Assembly: GCF_005155025.1 (NCBI RefSeq)
Contig: NZ_CP039731.1
Coordinates: 1,488,001 to 1,552,000, forward strand
DNA from: Aquitalea aquatilis
GTDB lineage: Bacteria; Pseudomonadota; Gammaproteobacteria; Burkholderiales; Chromobacteriaceae
Direction of reading: 5' to 3'
Length of the DNA: 64,000 nt
Below the pieces are notes generated by a model. The model was not told the origin of the DNA. It saw only the letters and a list, made by a program, of their open reading frames with translations, and searched no databases. Below, in pieces: positions 38,375 through 50,407 of the stretch. The translations under genes were made by a program, and so were the position numbers. Positions within the stretch are counted from its first letter, which is position 1; every line of letters starts with the position of its first letter.

Positions 38375-39664
38375 TTACTTGTCGTCCAGGCGTTCTTCAA
38401 CAAAGGCGGAGTCGCGCAGCTGGCGTACCCAGTCCAGATAAGCCTGGTCGAGTTTGCGCAGGCGCAGCTGCTGTTTGATGGTCTGGCGTTCGCGGTCGGC
38501 CGATACATCCTGATTGCGTTTGGCTTCCACCAGAATCAGGTGCCAGCCGAAGGGGCTGCGTACCGGCTCGGACACGGTGGCTACCGGCAAGCTGAGCATG
38601 GCCTTTTCAAATTCCGGCACCATGTCGCCCTTGTTCACCCAGCCCAGATCGCCGCCTTTGACGTTGCTGCCGTCTTCCGAATAGAGCTTGGCCATTTCGG
38701 AGAATTTGGCACCACGCAGAATGCGGTCGCGAATCTGCAGGATGCGGTTTTTGGCATCAGCCTCTGATACGGCTTCGTTGGTGCGGATCAGGATGTGCGA
38801 GGTGTGGTACTGCTCCACCATCAGCGGCTGGTTGCCGCTACGCTTTTCAATCAGCTGGAAAATCATGAAACCCTGGGCGGTGCGGATGACGCCGGTGTGC
38901 TGGCCGGGGCTCAGCTGATCCAGCATGGAGACGAACTCCGGCGGCAGCGTGGCTGCCGGACGCCAGCCCAGATCACCGCCCTTGATGCCGTTGGGGGCGT
39001 CGGAATAACTGGCGGATACCTTGGCAAAGGGCTGCTTGTCGTTCAGCTCGCCCAGTGCCTTGTTGGCCTTGGCCGACAGCGCGTCCAGCTGTTTGGCATC
39101 GGCGCGCTCGGGGGTGCTGATCAGGATGGTGGCCAGGTGGTATTCGCTGCGATTGGCGCTTTGTGCGCTTTTCAGTACCTGATCCACTTCGCTATCGGTG
39201 ACATTGATGCGCGAGCCGATTTCATTGTTTTTCAGGCGTGCCAGCACGATTTCGCGGCGGATTTCTTCGCGGAAGCGGGCGAAGGGCACACCTTCCTTGG
39301 CCAGCTGTGCCTGCAGGCCTTTGACGTCCAGCTTGTTTTGCTTGGCCAGATCAGCAATGGCCTGGTCCAGATCATGCTCATCCACGCGCATGCCATTGCT
39401 GCTGGCGTACTCCATTTGCACTTGTTCGGTAATCATCTGCTCCAGCACCTGGCGCGCCAGGATGTCGCGCGCAGGCGGCATCACGTTCTGGCCCTTGAGT
39501 TGCTGGATGGCTGCATCGATGCGGTTTTGCAGGTCGATATTGGTGATGACGGTCTTGTTGACCACGGCCACGATGCGATCCATCTCGCTGACCGGGGACG
39601 CCGGCGCCGCATGGGTCGTCTGGACAATGGTGGCGATCAACAGGGCAAGCAGGGTTTTTTTCAT
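38375..39664 (-). CDS. surA: Periplasmic chaperone / peptidyl-prolyl isomerase SurA
   Basis: Escorts outer-membrane proteins through the periplasm. It has 429 residues: signal peptide (KKTLLALLIATIVQTTHAAP), N-terminal chaperone domain, then two parvulin domains (SEYHLATILISTPERADAKQ and YHTSHILIRTNEAVSEADAK, each followed by GGDLGW). The ATG at 39664 lies next to the lptD stop (TGACCATG), giving tight coupling to lptD, itself a SurA client. Confidence 0.96.
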   Translation of the reverse strand: MKKTLLALLIATIVQTTHAAPASPVSEMDRIVAVVNKTVITNIDLQNRIDAAIQQLKGQNVMPPARDILARQVLEQMITEQVQMEYASSNGMRVDEHDLDQAIADLAKQNKLDVKGLQAQLAKEGVPFARFREEIRREIVLARLKNNEIGSRINVTDSEVDQVLKSAQSANRSEYHLATILISTPERADAKQLDALSAKANKALGELNDKQPFAKVSASYSDAPNGIKGGDLGWRPAATLPPEFVSMLDQLSPGQHTGVIRTAQGFMIFQLIEKRSGNQPLMVEQYHTSHILIRTNEAVSEADAKNRILQIRDRILRGAKFSEMAKLYSEDGSNVKGGDLGWVNKGDMVPEFEKAMLSLPVATVSEPVRSPFGWHLILVEAKRNQDVSADRERQTIKQQLRLRKLDQAYLDWVRQLRDSAFVEERLDDK

Positions 39665-39666
39665 GG

Positions 39667-41979
39667 TCAATTGGATCGGATGTCGGAAATATTGGAGTAG
39701 CCCGGAATCGCCAGTTTCAGTTCGGAAGTGGGATTGCTGCCCAAACCGCCCAGACCGCGCAGTTCCAGCTGGAAAAATACACCGGTATGAGTGGTGGCGG
39801 AAGTAATGGTGGTCGCCAGCGAGGCGTCACGTTTTACCACGGCCCGCGCAGTCCAGCAGCCGTCGTTGTACTCCACCCCGAGCAGATGCTCAAGCGGCTT
39901 GTTGTCGATCAGCGAGTAGTTTTCCCGCGCCACGGCATACCACTGGCGGGCGATGGGCCATTGCACGCCGATATCGATCTGGCGCAGCGGACCATATTGC
40001 GTGGTATCGCCGATCTGCTCGTAACGGCCATAGCGATAGCGCAGGCTGACGGTTTTGCCCGGCTCGGGGTTATAGCGTACTTGCAGGTTGTAGCGTTGGG
40101 TTTTGGCCAGATCCTGGTTGTATTCGTAGGTGCTGTCCAGACGCCAGGCGCGGGTCAGATCGCCGCCCAGGCTACCCAGCAAGCCCTTGCTGTTGTTTTG
40201 CAGGGTGATCTGGTCGCCGTACAAGGAGGTGTCTTCATTCTTGAAGTAGTAGCGCTGACCCAGCATCACGCGCAGGCGCTCGATACCGGTTTCGCTGCTG
40301 ATCAGCCGGCTGGTCAGGGCCGCAGTCAGCTGGTTGGCCGCATTGATGCGGTCCCAGCCGGAGAAGCGGTTTTCCGAGAACAGCTGGGCGAAGTTGAAGT
40401 CATTTTCCGAGCTGTCGAAGTTGGGGATCTTGCTCTGGTCCTTGGCCGGGATGTAAACGTAAAACAGCCGTGGTTCCAGGGTTTCGACATAATCGCTGCC
40501 ACGGAAATTGGCATCGCGTTCGAAGTAGAGGCCGGAGTCGGTACTGAAGATGGGCAGGGTACGGGTGATATTGCTGCCCGGGGTGGTATCGCTGCCCAGC
40601 GCATTCAGTGAATAGCTGGTGTAGTTGACGCCGAACTTGGGCTTGATGAAGCCCCAGCTGCGCTCAAACGCCCAGCTCACGCTGGGATAGGCGACCACAC
40701 GGTCACCCGTCTGCAGCGTGGGGTGCGAGAAGCGGGTGAGATCGCCCTGCAGGTTGAAACTGAAACCATCCGGCAGCTTCTGGTTGGCGGTCAGCGTGAT
40801 CTGCGGCAGTCGCGCATAGGGCTGGTCGGCCGGGATGATCGGGTCTTCCAGCGTCTGGTAACGCTGGGCGCGCAGCATGGTATTGACACTGCCACCCTGC
40901 CAGCTGGTGGTGTAGTTGACCCAGGCCTGGCGCATCAGGTTGACGTTGGTGGCGCTCAGGGTGCGGTCGCCGAAGTCGGTGAAGTAATTGACATCGGAAA
41001 CGTAGTTGTAGTCGTAGCCGAAGGTCAGGCCCGGCACCACCGTCTGCCTGTGCGTGGCGTACCAGGCATAGCGGTCGGTATTGGTCAGCTTGTCATTGCG
41101 CAGCTGCTCGGTATAGATGCTGCCGGAGAAATCCGGCTCCAGATAACGGAACTCGCCAGCCAGCATGGTGCCGTGCTTGAGGTTGATGTGCGGCGTGATG
41201 GTGGCGTCGTAATTGGGGGCGATATTCCAGTAGTAGGGCAGCGCCAGGTCGAAGCCGCTGCTGCCGGAACGGAAGGTCGGTGTCAGCAGGCCGGACTTGC
41301 GGCTGCCATCCAGCGGGAAATCGATCCACGGGGTGTAGAGAATCGGCACGCCCTGGAATTCCAGCCGGGCATTGCGTGCTACACCGATATTGGTGGTGTA
41401 GTTCAGGTCCAGCGTGGAGGATTTCAGATACCAGGAGTCATCGCCCACCACGCAGGAGTTCACCCGGCTGTTGATCAGGCGGTACTGGTCTGGCCCGGTG
41501 AATTGCACCTCGCTGCCATCGCCGCGGAAGGCAATGCCGGTTTTGGCCAGGCTGCGCTGGTTGCCACCGGGTTTGTTCTGGCTATCCGGGCTACCCATCT
41601 GGAAGAAAGGCTGTTGGGCGGAGCCGGTATGCTCGTCCATCCAGTAATCCAGCGTGGTGCCGGTGACGACATCCTTCTCGCGTGTCAGGCGGAAATGATT
41701 GCCGGCCTTGACGCGGTTTTGCTGCTGGTAGTAGTCCAGCCAGTCGGCTTCCAGGGTTTGGTTGTCACGGATGACGACCACATCGCCACTGGCCTTGAGC
41801 TTGTCCTGCATCTGCCCGTCCATGTGGTCGGCCGTGACGTGGGTCTGGCCTTGGGCGGCGGGCACCGTGGTGAGCGCTTGCTGCGCAATATCATCAGCCT
41901 GGGCGGCAGAAACCGAAAAAGCGGCTGCCAGGGCCAGGGTCATTCTCGTGGGCTGCAGTTTGAGCATGCACAAAGCCAT
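39667..41979 (-). CDS. lptD: LPS-assembly outer-membrane protein LptD
   Basis: Forms, with LptE, the outer-membrane translocon that inserts lipopolysaccharide. It has about 770 residues: signal peptide (TRMTLALAAAFSVSAAQA), OstA/LptA-like jellyroll (HVTADHMDGQMQDKLKASGD), then a large beta-barrel beginning near YYWNIAPNYDATITPHINLK. Two well-separated Cys (in SRVNSCVVGDDSW and YNDGCWTARAV) fit the disulfides that control LptD assembly. The start is uncertain: Met codons at 42027, 41979 and 41967 are in frame and none has a clear ribosome site. Confidence 0.93.
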   Translation of the reverse strand: MALCMLKLQPTRMTLALAAAFSVSAAQADDIAQQALTTVPAAQGQTHVTADHMDGQMQDKLKASGDVVVIRDNQTLEADWLDYYQQQNRVKAGNHFRLTREKDVVTGTTLDYWMDEHTGSAQQPFFQMGSPDSQNKPGGNQRSLAKTGIAFRGDGSEVQFTGPDQYRLINSRVNSCVVGDDSWYLKSSTLDLNYTTNIGVARNARLEFQGVPILYTPWIDFPLDGSRKSGLLTPTFRSGSSGFDLALPYYWNIAPNYDATITPHINLKHGTMLAGEFRYLEPDFSGSIYTEQLRNDKLTNTDRYAWYATHRQTVVPGLTFGYDYNYVSDVNYFTDFGDRTLSATNVNLMRQAWVNYTTSWQGGSVNTMLRAQRYQTLEDPIIPADQPYARLPQITLTANQKLPDGFSFNLQGDLTRFSHPTLQTGDRVVAYPSVSWAFERSWGFIKPKFGVNYTSYSLNALGSDTTPGSNITRTLPIFSTDSGLYFERDANFRGSDYVETLEPRLFYVYIPAKDQSKIPNFDSSENDFNFAQLFSENRFSGWDRINAANQLTAALTSRLISSETGIERLRVMLGQRYYFKNEDTSLYGDQITLQNNSKGLLGSLGGDLTRAWRLDSTYEYNQDLAKTQRYNLQVRYNPEPGKTVSLRYRYGRYEQIGDTTQYGPLRQIDIGVQWPIARQWYAVARENYSLIDNKPLEHLLGVEYNDGCWTARAVVKRDASLATTITSATTHTGVFFQLELRGLGGLGSNPTSELKLAIPGYSNISDIRSN

Positions 41980-42041
41980 ATCGTGTGGGCAGGTGGGCAG
42001 GTTAAAATCAGACGATTCTATCAGCATCGTGACGAACCGAC

Positions 42042-44309
<2,268 letters not shown>

Positions 44310-44398
44310 TGCCGCTTGGCATCTTCAACTTGTGCTGACGCAGACCCTGGCGGCGGCTGTTCGCGCTATGCTCTGGTCATTAGCAAGCGGAGCGCTTC

Positions 44399-45346
44399 AT
44401 GTCGCAGATTCCTGTCAGTCTCGAACCCAGCGCGGCGGTGCTGGCCCATCATCCGGCGCGCTGGTGGCTGGCCACCCGGCCGGCGTTTCTCAGCATTACC
44501 CTGGCCGGCGTGCTGCTGGGCCTGGCCGGCAGTGGCTGGCCAGCCGTGCAGCAAAACTGGCTGCTGGCATTGCTGGGTTTGTTGCTGGCCTTGCTCACCC
44601 ACGCTGCTGTCAATGTCATCAATGATGTAGCAGACCACCACAATGGTACGGATGCTGCCAATACCGCACGGCTGTTTCCCTTTACTGGTGGCAGCCGCTT
44701 TATCCAGAACGGCGTGCTCAGTGCCAGGCAGATGCAGGGGCTGGCCTATGGCTTGTTTGGTCTGGTGGTGCTGGGTGGTCTGTATCTGGTCAGCCTGCGC
44801 GGCCTGCCCTTGTTGCTGATCGGCCTGGTCGGCGTCGTGCTGGGCTGGGGCTATTCGGCACCGCCCTTGCGGCTCAACAGCCGTGGCTTTGGCGAACTGA
44901 GTGTGTTGCTGTGTTTCCTGTTGCTGCCGCAAGGCATGGCGGTCTTGCTGGCCGGGCAGTGGCAGCAGCCTTTGCTGTGGGCCAGCCTGCCCTTTGCCAT
45001 CCTCACCAGCCTGCTGTTGTACATCAACCAGTTTCCCGACCGCACGGCGGACCGGCTGGCCGGCAAGTGGCACTGGGTGGCACGTTTGCCGCTGGAGCAG
45101 GCGCGCAGCGTGTACGGTGTGCTGGTGTTGCTGGCTTATGCCTTGCTCATCTGGCTGGTGTGGCGTGCGCTATTACCGCGCTCTGCCTTGCTGGGCTTGC
45201 TGAGCCTGCCGCTGTCCTTGTTTGCCGCGCGGCAGTTGTGGCGACATGCCGCCGAACCGGCGCGCTTGCGCCCGGCCATCATTGCCACCATCATGGCGGC
45301 CAATCTGTTTCCCCTGCTGCTGGCCCTGGCCTTGCTCCTCGGCTGA
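44399..45346 (+). CDS. UbiA-family membrane prenyltransferase
   Basis: 315 residues with about nine membrane helices. The two aspartate-rich metal/diphosphate sites are visible: NVINDVADHHNG, of the NDxxD type, and NQFPDRTADRLAGK. The FTGGSRFIQNG segment resembles MenA-like and aromatic prenyltransferases. The prenyl acceptor cannot be assigned; menaquinone, ubiquinone-like and other acceptors are possible. It is odd that it sits between ruvC and ruvA, which are usually adjacent. Confidence 0.85.
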   Translation: MSQIPVSLEPSAAVLAHHPARWWLATRPAFLSITLAGVLLGLAGSGWPAVQQNWLLALLGLLLALLTHAAVNVINDVADHHNGTDAANTARLFPFTGGSRFIQNGVLSARQMQGLAYGLFGLVVLGGLYLVSLRGLPLLLIGLVGVVLGWGYSAPPLRLNSRGFGELSVLLCFLLLPQGMAVLLAGQWQQPLLWASLPFAILTSLLLYINQFPDRTADRLAGKWHWVARLPLEQARSVYGVLVLLAYALLIWLVWRALLPRSALLGLLSLPLSLFAARQLWRHAAEPARLRPAIIATIMAANLFPLLLALALLLG

Positions 45347-45376
45347 GCGGCGGTATATCTCTGGAGAATCACCCAC

Positions 45377-45970
45377 ATGATCGGACGCCTCAGCGGCAAT
45401 CTCATCGAAAAACTGCCGCCGCAAGTGGTGGTGGATGTCAACGGTGTCGGCTATGAAGTGGATGTGCCGATGACCACCTTTTACCAGCTGCCGGCGCTGG
45501 GCCAGAAAACCACGCTGTTCACCCATCTGGTGGTGCGCGAGGATGCCCATCTGCTGTATGGCTTTGCCAGCAAGGAGGAACGCGAAACCTTCCGCCAGCT
45601 GATCAAGGTGAGCGGCATCGGTGCCAAGATCGCGTTGGCCGTGCTGTCGGGCATGACGGCGGATGAACTGGCGGTAGCCATTGCCAGTGAAGACCTCAAG
45701 CGTTTGTCCTCGGTGCCGGGCATTGGCAAGAAAACCGCCGAGCGTCTGGTGCTGGAGCTGCGCGGCAAGTTGGCCACCGGCAGTAATCTGGCAGTGCCGG
45801 GTGGCCTGCCTTTCGCTGCCACGCCGGACGACAAGAGCGATATCGTCAATGCGCTGCTGGCCCTGGGTTACAACGACAAGGAAGCCGCCGCCGCCACCAA
45901 GGGCTTGGCAGCAGATGTGACGGTGAGCGACGGGGTGCGGCTGGCGCTGAAGAACCTGATGAAGGGCTAG
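45377..45970 (+). CDS. ruvA: Holliday-junction branch-migration protein RuvA
   Basis: The tetramer binds the junction and loads RuvB. It has 197 residues: N-terminal OB fold ([20 protein letters not shown]), two helix-hairpin-helix motifs ([18 protein letters not shown] and [20 protein letters not shown]) and a C-terminal RuvB-contacting domain ([20 protein letters not shown]). It lies 30 nt after the prenyltransferase gene. Confidence 0.97.
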   Translation: MIGRLSGNLIEKLPPQVVVDVNGVGYEVDVPMTTFYQLPALGQKTTLFTHLVVREDAHLLYGFASKEERETFRQLIKVSGIGAKIALAVLSGMTADELAVAIASEDLKRLSSVPGIGKKTAERLVLELRGKLATGSNLAVPGGLPFAATPDDKSDIVNALLALGYNDKEAAAATKGLAADVTVSDGVRLALKNLMKG

Positions 45971-46002
45971 TTGCCGCTGCACGCTGTGGACAAGCGGCAA
46001 TG

Positions 46003-46034
46003 AACAAGGCCAGCGGCATGCCGCTGGCCTTGTT
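46003..46034. terminator. Long palindromic hairpin between ruvA and ribB
   Basis: AACAAGGCCAGCGGC pairs perfectly with GCCGCTGGCCTTGTT over 15 bp around a 2-nt centre. It is placed between two convergent genes, so it most likely works as a bidirectional terminator, though flanking T tracts are short. Confidence 0.75.
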
Positions 46035-46064
46035 GCTTTCAAGCTGCGGCCGACAAACTCCGGA

Positions 46065-46712
46065 TCAGGCGCAGACGGCGCTGGCCTGCTGCTCCAGCCA
46101 CAAGGCCAGTTTAGCCACCGTCAGCATGGGCAGCTGGTGCAAGGTGGCATAAGCCTGCAGCTGTGCGCCGCGCATCATGCTGCCATCCGGGTTCATCAAC
46201 TCACACAAGACCCCTGCCGGGCTGAAACCGGCCAGTTCCGCCAGGTTGACTGCCGCTTCGGTATGGCCGCGTCGCTCCAGTACGCCGCCAGGGCGGGCGA
46301 TCAAGGGAAAGACATGGCCGGGGCGGGCCAGATCAGCCGCCTGCGCTTGCGGGTGAATGGCCGCACGGATGGTGGTGACCCGGTCGGTGGCGGATACCCC
46401 GGTAGTGACGCCCTGTGCCGCTTCGATGCTGACGGTAAAGGCCGTGCCATAGCGGCTGCGGTTGTCCGGCACCATGGGCGGCAGCTGCAGCCTTGCCGCA
46501 TGGGCTGGGGTCAGGCACAGGCAGACAATACCGCTGCCATCTCGAATCAGCCGTGCCATTTCCGGCACGCTCAAGGTATCGGCCGCCAGGATCAGGTCGG
46601 CCTCGTTTTCGCGGTCATCATCATCGCTGACAATCACCGGCCGGCCCTGACGCAAGGCGGTCAGCGCGGCGGCCAGCCGCGGGGGGAGGGAAGGGGATTG
46701 GGTGTAATGCAT
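46065..46712 (-). CDS. ribB: 3,4-dihydroxy-2-butanone-4-phosphate synthase
   Basis: Makes the four-carbon precursor of riboflavin from ribulose-5-phosphate. It has 215 residues as a stand-alone RibB without a fused GTP cyclohydrolase II. The acidic loop [18 protein letters not shown], the central [15 protein letters not shown] and the catalytic [20 protein letters not shown] are all present. The frame is open upstream, but the start at 46712 is right because the FMN riboswitch occupies the leader. Confidence 0.96.
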   Translation of the reverse strand: MHYTQSPSLPPRLAAALTALRQGRPVIVSDDDDRENEADLILAADTLSVPEMARLIRDGSGIVCLCLTPAHAARLQLPPMVPDNRSRYGTAFTVSIEAAQGVTTGVSATDRVTTIRAAIHPQAQAADLARPGHVFPLIARPGGVLERRGHTEAAVNLAELAGFSPAGVLCELMNPDGSMMRGAQLQAYATLHQLPMLTVAKLALWLEQQASAVCA

Positions 46713-46899
46713 GAAACGGTCCTCGATCAAGTCAGAGAAACACGTTTCAGGGCGTGAAAAGCCGCCAGCAACAGCCATTGTCGCCAGCGATGGATGTATT
46801 GCAGACCGTGTGCGCCAGCCATGGCTGACGCCGGTGTCTGCATCACACCGGACAGGATGACGCCAGTCCGGCATGGCCAGACTGGCGCTGCTGTCATCT

Positions 46900-47044
46900 T
46901 CTTTCATCCGGACTATCACCGTCGGCTCTGGCATCGCACCAGATCTGCTGACCCTTTCTCATCAGAAAAAGGCGCTCGCGGGCTCGGCCTGCTGGTGTGC
47001 AGGCCATACCGCCGGTGGGGAGTTGCACCCCGCCCTGAAGACGT
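46900..47044 (-). promoter_or_regulatory. FMN riboswitch (RFN element) controlling ribB
   Basis: On the minus strand the conserved RFN blocks appear in order: the 5' closing strand and CTTCAGGGCGGGGTG, CCCACCGGCGGTA, the GTCAGCAGATCTGGTG block, GATGCCAGAGCCGACGGT, and ATAGTCCGGATG with a GAAAGAAGATG-type 3' end. FMN binding would lower ribB expression. Downstream, 46861-46887 forms a hairpin (CGCCAGTC.../...GACTGGCG) without a T tract, so control is more likely at translation or through Rho than by an intrinsic terminator. Boundaries are good to a few nt. Confidence 0.95.
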
Positions 47045-47078
47045 AGCAAGGCCGCGCACTGTGCGTCGGCCAGCGGCC

Positions 47079-47084
47079 AGTATA
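47079..47084 (-). promoter_or_regulatory. Putative -10 element of the ribB/riboswitch transcript
   Basis: TATACT on the minus strand, about 35 nt upstream of the first RFN block. No good -35 hexamer is visible. It lies inside the short gap to divergent ruvB. Confidence 0.4.
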
Positions 47085-47136
47085 ACGCAGTGGTAAGATG
47101 GCGGGATCGCACCATTCGGCTTTATGGCAACGGCAC

Positions 47137-48171
47137 ATGATTGAAACCGACAACCTGATCGGCGGCGCACCCGAGCGCCGCATCGTGACCCAGCAAAGCC
47201 TGTCCACCCAGGAAGAAGCGCTGGAACGCGCCCTGCGGCCCAAGCTGCTGGATGAATACGTCGGCCAGAAAAAAGCGCGTGAACAGCTGGAAATCTTCAT
47301 CGAGGCGGCCAAGCGGCGCGGCGAGGCACTGGACCATGTGCTGTTGTTCGGCCCGCCCGGCCTGGGCAAGACCACGCTGGCCCACATCGTGGCCCGTGAA
47401 ATGGGTGTCAATCTGCGCCAGACTTCCGGCCCGGTGCTGGAGCGTGCTGGCGATCTGGCGGCGCTGCTGACCAATCTGGAACCGCATGATGTGCTGTTCA
47501 TCGACGAAATCCACCGTTTAAGCCCGGTAGTGGAGGAAATCCTCTATCCGGCGCTGGAGGATTACCAGATCGACATCATGATCGGCGAAGGGCCGGCTGC
47601 GCGCTCGGTCAAGCTGGACCTGCCGCCCTTTACCCTGATTGGTGCCACCACCCGTGCCGGCATGCTGACCAATCCCCTGCGCGACCGTTTCGGCATTGTG
47701 GCGCGGCTGGAGTTTTACACCGCCGAGGAGCTGACGAAAATCGTCAGTCGCTCGGCCGGCTTACTCAATGTCACGCTGGCGGACAATGGCGCATTCGAAG
47801 TGGCCCGTCGCTCGCGCGGCACGCCGCGTATCGCCAACCGCCTGCTGCGGCGGGTACGCGATTATGCCGAAGTGAAATCCGATGGCATCGTCACCGCCCA
47901 GGTGGCCGATGCCGCGCTAGCCATGCTGGACGTGGACCCGGCCGGGCTGGATGTGATGGACCGCAAACTACTGGCGGCCATTCTGGAGAAGTTTGGCGGT
48001 GGCCCGGTAGGGCTGGACAATGTGGGTGCGGCCATTGGTGAGTCGACCGACACCATCGAAGACGTGATCGAACCCTTCCTGATTCAACAAGGCTATCTGC
48101 AGCGCACACCGCGCGGGCGGATGGCCACGGCATTGGCCTACACCCATTTCGGCCTGCCGCTCAAAGACTAG
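47137..48171 (+). CDS. ruvB: Holliday-junction branch-migration ATPase RuvB
   Basis: Hexameric AAA+ motor that drives branch migration with RuvA. It has 344 residues: Walker [21 protein letters not shown], Walker [17 protein letters not shown], sensor 1 in [19 protein letters not shown], and a C-terminal winged helix ending with [18 protein letters not shown]. The start at 47137 ([10 protein letters not shown]) matches homologues; an ATG 13 codons upstream is less likely. It is separated from ruvA by the minus-strand ribB unit. Confidence 0.97.
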   Translation: MIETDNLIGGAPERRIVTQQSLSTQEEALERALRPKLLDEYVGQKKAREQLEIFIEAAKRRGEALDHVLLFGPPGLGKTTLAHIVAREMGVNLRQTSGPVLERAGDLAALLTNLEPHDVLFIDEIHRLSPVVEEILYPALEDYQIDIMIGEGPAARSVKLDLPPFTLIGATTRAGMLTNPLRDRFGIVARLEFYTAEELTKIVSRSAGLLNVTLADNGAFEVARRSRGTPRIANRLLRRVRDYAEVKSDGIVTAQVADAALAMLDVDPAGLDVMDRKLLAAILEKFGGGPVGLDNVGAAIGESTDTIEDVIEPFLIQQGYLQRTPRGRMATALAYTHFGLPLKD

Positions 48172-48175
48172 CCTC

Positions 48176-48892
48176 ATGCAGAAAATCATCATCAAGACCG
48201 GCCGAACCTATCCGGCACTGGCCGAACAACTGGGCGATTTCGAACAGTGGATTGAACGTGAACTGGGCGCCGCGCCAGGCGAGTGGCGGGTGGTCGATGT
48301 CCAGCGCGGCGAAGCACTGCCACCGGTCGCTGATTGCCGTGGTGCGGTGCTGACTGGCTCTCCTGCCATGGTCAGCGACTATGAAGACTGGAGTGTCAGC
48401 ACGGCGGCCTGGCTGCGCGAGGCGGTACAGGGCAATGTTCCCCTGCTGGGCATTTGCTATGGCCACCAGCTACTGGCCGATGCGCTGGGCGGTACAGTGG
48501 GCTATCACCCGCAGGGGCCTGAGGCCGGCGTGGTGGATATCCAGCTGTTGCCGGAGGCGGGGCAGGATCTGCTGCTGGCCGGGTTGCCGCCGGCTTTCCC
48601 TGCGGCGGTGATTCACTGGCAATCGGTGACTGCCTTACCGCCCGGTGCGGTGCGGCTGGCGGCCAATGATTTCGAAGCCAACCATGCTTTTCGCATCGGT
48701 TCGGCCTGGGGCGTGCAGTTCCATCCCGAGTTCGATACTGCCGCCATGGCGGCCTATCTGAGCCATCTCGCCCCGGCCTTGCAGGCTGCAGGAACAAGCG
48801 CAGAGGCCTTGCATCAGTCCTTGCGACCTACCCCGCATGCGGCGGGGCTGCTGCAGCGTTTTGCCCGTTTGCTCGAATACCAGGCGGCCTGA
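48176..48892 (+). CDS. Class I glutamine amidotransferase-like protein
   Basis: 238 residues. A GATase-1 fold with nucleophile C94 in LLGICYGHQLLADALGG and the catalytic His/Glu in GVQFHPEFDTAA. No synthetase domain is attached, as in the stand-alone GuaA-like proteins that hydrolyse glutamine or gamma-glutamyl compounds. It starts 4 nt after the ruvB stop, so it is probably co-transcribed, although no functional link is known. Confidence 0.88.
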   Translation: MQKIIIKTGRTYPALAEQLGDFEQWIERELGAAPGEWRVVDVQRGEALPPVADCRGAVLTGSPAMVSDYEDWSVSTAAWLREAVQGNVPLLGICYGHQLLADALGGTVGYHPQGPEAGVVDIQLLPEAGQDLLLAGLPPAFPAAVIHWQSVTALPPGAVRLAANDFEANHAFRIGSAWGVQFHPEFDTAAMAAYLSHLAPALQAAGTSAEALHQSLRPTPHAAGLLQRFARLLEYQAA

Positions 48893-48936
48893 TCCGGCCG
48901 TCCCGGTTCATCTTTGTTTTCCAGAAAGGGAACATC

Positions 48937-49371
48937 ATGTTTTATGCACTGTTTACCGCCATTGTTGCAGTGGCGCTGGCCGCTTCGCTGGCGGTGGTGC
49001 GTTTTTTCGATCCTGCGGTGTACAAGATTCTGCTACGCACGCTGGGGCAGGATCTGGCCGATGCCTGGCGCCGCTATATCAGCTTTGCCATTCTGGTGGC
49101 GGGTATTTCCGGTGGAGTGCGGCCGTGGAATCTGGAACAGTACCTGCCGCCATCGGCAGGCAAGGGGAGTACCCAGCTGGAAATTACCGGTGCGCGCTGG
49201 CTGCTGGAGCTGTGGAATGCACTGACTGAAACCCTGCGTTCGATTGCACTGGTGATGCTGCTGTTTTTCCTGTGCTCGATGATGGCGTATGTGATTGCCC
49301 GCTCGCTGGAGTTACGCCGGTCCCGCGATTTGCAAGTTGATGCCAGGCAGCCGGATGCGGAGCAAGATTAA
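48937..49371 (+). CDS. Hypothetical membrane protein
   Basis: 144 residues with three likely membrane helices (ALFTAIVAVALAASLAVVRF, ISFAILVAGISGGV, IALVMLLFFLCSMMAYVIAR) and a charged cytoplasmic tail. Good AGAAAGGGAA ribosome site. I recognise no family. It lies 44 nt after the amidotransferase gene and ends before a strong terminator. Confidence 0.72.
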   Translation: MFYALFTAIVAVALAASLAVVRFFDPAVYKILLRTLGQDLADAWRRYISFAILVAGISGGVRPWNLEQYLPPSAGKGSTQLEITGARWLLELWNALTETLRSIALVMLLFFLCSMMAYVIARSLELRRSRDLQVDARQPDAEQD

Positions 49372-49422
49372 GGATATCGATGTCTCTTGAGTAGTGGCCT
49401 TCGGCTGATCGTGCTTATTTGG

Positions 49423-49455
49423 ACACCGCCCCTGTACCGGGCGGTGTTTTTTATT
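49423..49455 (+). terminator. Intrinsic terminator of the ruvB row
   Basis: Stem ACACCGCCC / GGGCGGTGT with a 7-nt loop, then TTTTTATTTT. Confidence 0.92.
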
Positions 49456-49549
49456 TTGCACAGCAATTTGATGGTATTTACATTATTTGACATTGGCATT
49501 TCATGAAATCAAAATGATCACTCCCTATATTTATAATCATGTCATTAAA

Positions 49550-50341
49550 ATGAAAAAATTCGCTTTTCTGCTTGCTGCTGTTGCCTCAACTTCGACATGG
49601 GCTGCCAATACCATGCCGCCAGTGCAATTGGGTATTGAGGGGTATCACGAGACCTATCATGAAACGGTGGACGGCTCCAGTTTCATGACGGAAAAAGCAC
49701 GTATGCTGGGTATTAACATGGCTATACGTGAAGATGTGAACGATAAGGGCGATGCATTCCTGTTGCGTGGTCGTTATGCTTGGGGCAGTGCTGATTACTC
49801 CAGCGCATCAGGTGAATTCAGTGACCTTAGTCGTAAGAATTTTGATTTCAGCCTGGTTTATCAGCATGATTTTGCTTTGAGCTTTACTACGCTGACACCA
49901 GAGTTCGGCATTGGTTATCGCCGACTGGATGACCATCTGGAACAGTCTGGCTGGGGTGGCTATGAGCGCAATTCCATGTACAGCTATTTGCTGTTTGGCA
50001 TTAGCAGCCGTAACACGCTCAACGCCGACTGGATGATCTCGCCTCGCATAGCCTACAAGTATGTGATAAGCGGGAGCCAGGAGTCGCGGTTGAGCGATAT
50101 CAGTTCTTCGTGCAGCAATCTGAATAACCGTCAGAAAGACGGTTATGGCTATGAGTTGAACTTGTCTTTCGACCGTAAGCTGAGCAGTGGTAACTACCTG
50201 TCGCTGGCTCCGTATTATCGCTACTGGAATATCAAGGACAGTGATACATCTACTGCCGTATGTGGCAACTGGATCATTTCCGGTATGGAGCCACGCAATA
50301 CCACCAAGGAAGTCGGTATGAATCTGTCGTACTCTTTCTGA
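49550..50341 (+). CDS. Outer-membrane beta-barrel protein (putative)
   Basis: 263 residues. A signal peptide (KKFAFLLAAVASTSTWA) is followed by alternating aromatic/polar strands and a C-terminal Phe (MNLSYSF), the classic recognition signal of the outer-membrane assembly machinery. Acidic loops and two Cys occur in the second half (SDISSSCSNLNN and STAVCGNWII). I recognise no named porin. Both the gene and its leader are clearly more AT-rich than their neighbours, and the gene stands alone between two terminators, so it may be a later acquisition. Confidence 0.75.
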   Translation: MKKFAFLLAAVASTSTWAANTMPPVQLGIEGYHETYHETVDGSSFMTEKARMLGINMAIREDVNDKGDAFLLRGRYAWGSADYSSASGEFSDLSRKNFDFSLVYQHDFALSFTTLTPEFGIGYRRLDDHLEQSGWGGYERNSMYSYLLFGISSRNTLNADWMISPRIAYKYVISGSQESRLSDISSSCSNLNNRQKDGYGYELNLSFDRKLSSGNYLSLAPYYRYWNIKDSDTSTAVCGNWIISGMEPRNTTKEVGMNLSYSF

Positions 50342-50363
50342 GTCACGATATCTGTAGATATGA

Positions 50364-50388
50364 AAAAGGCAGCCTTGCGCTGCCTTTT
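50364..50388. terminator. Bidirectional intrinsic terminator
   Basis: AAAAGGCAGC / GCTGCCTTTT stem between the barrel-protein gene and convergent proB. Confidence 0.88.
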
Positions 50389-50407
50389 CTATTTGCTGCC
50401 GTATTAA

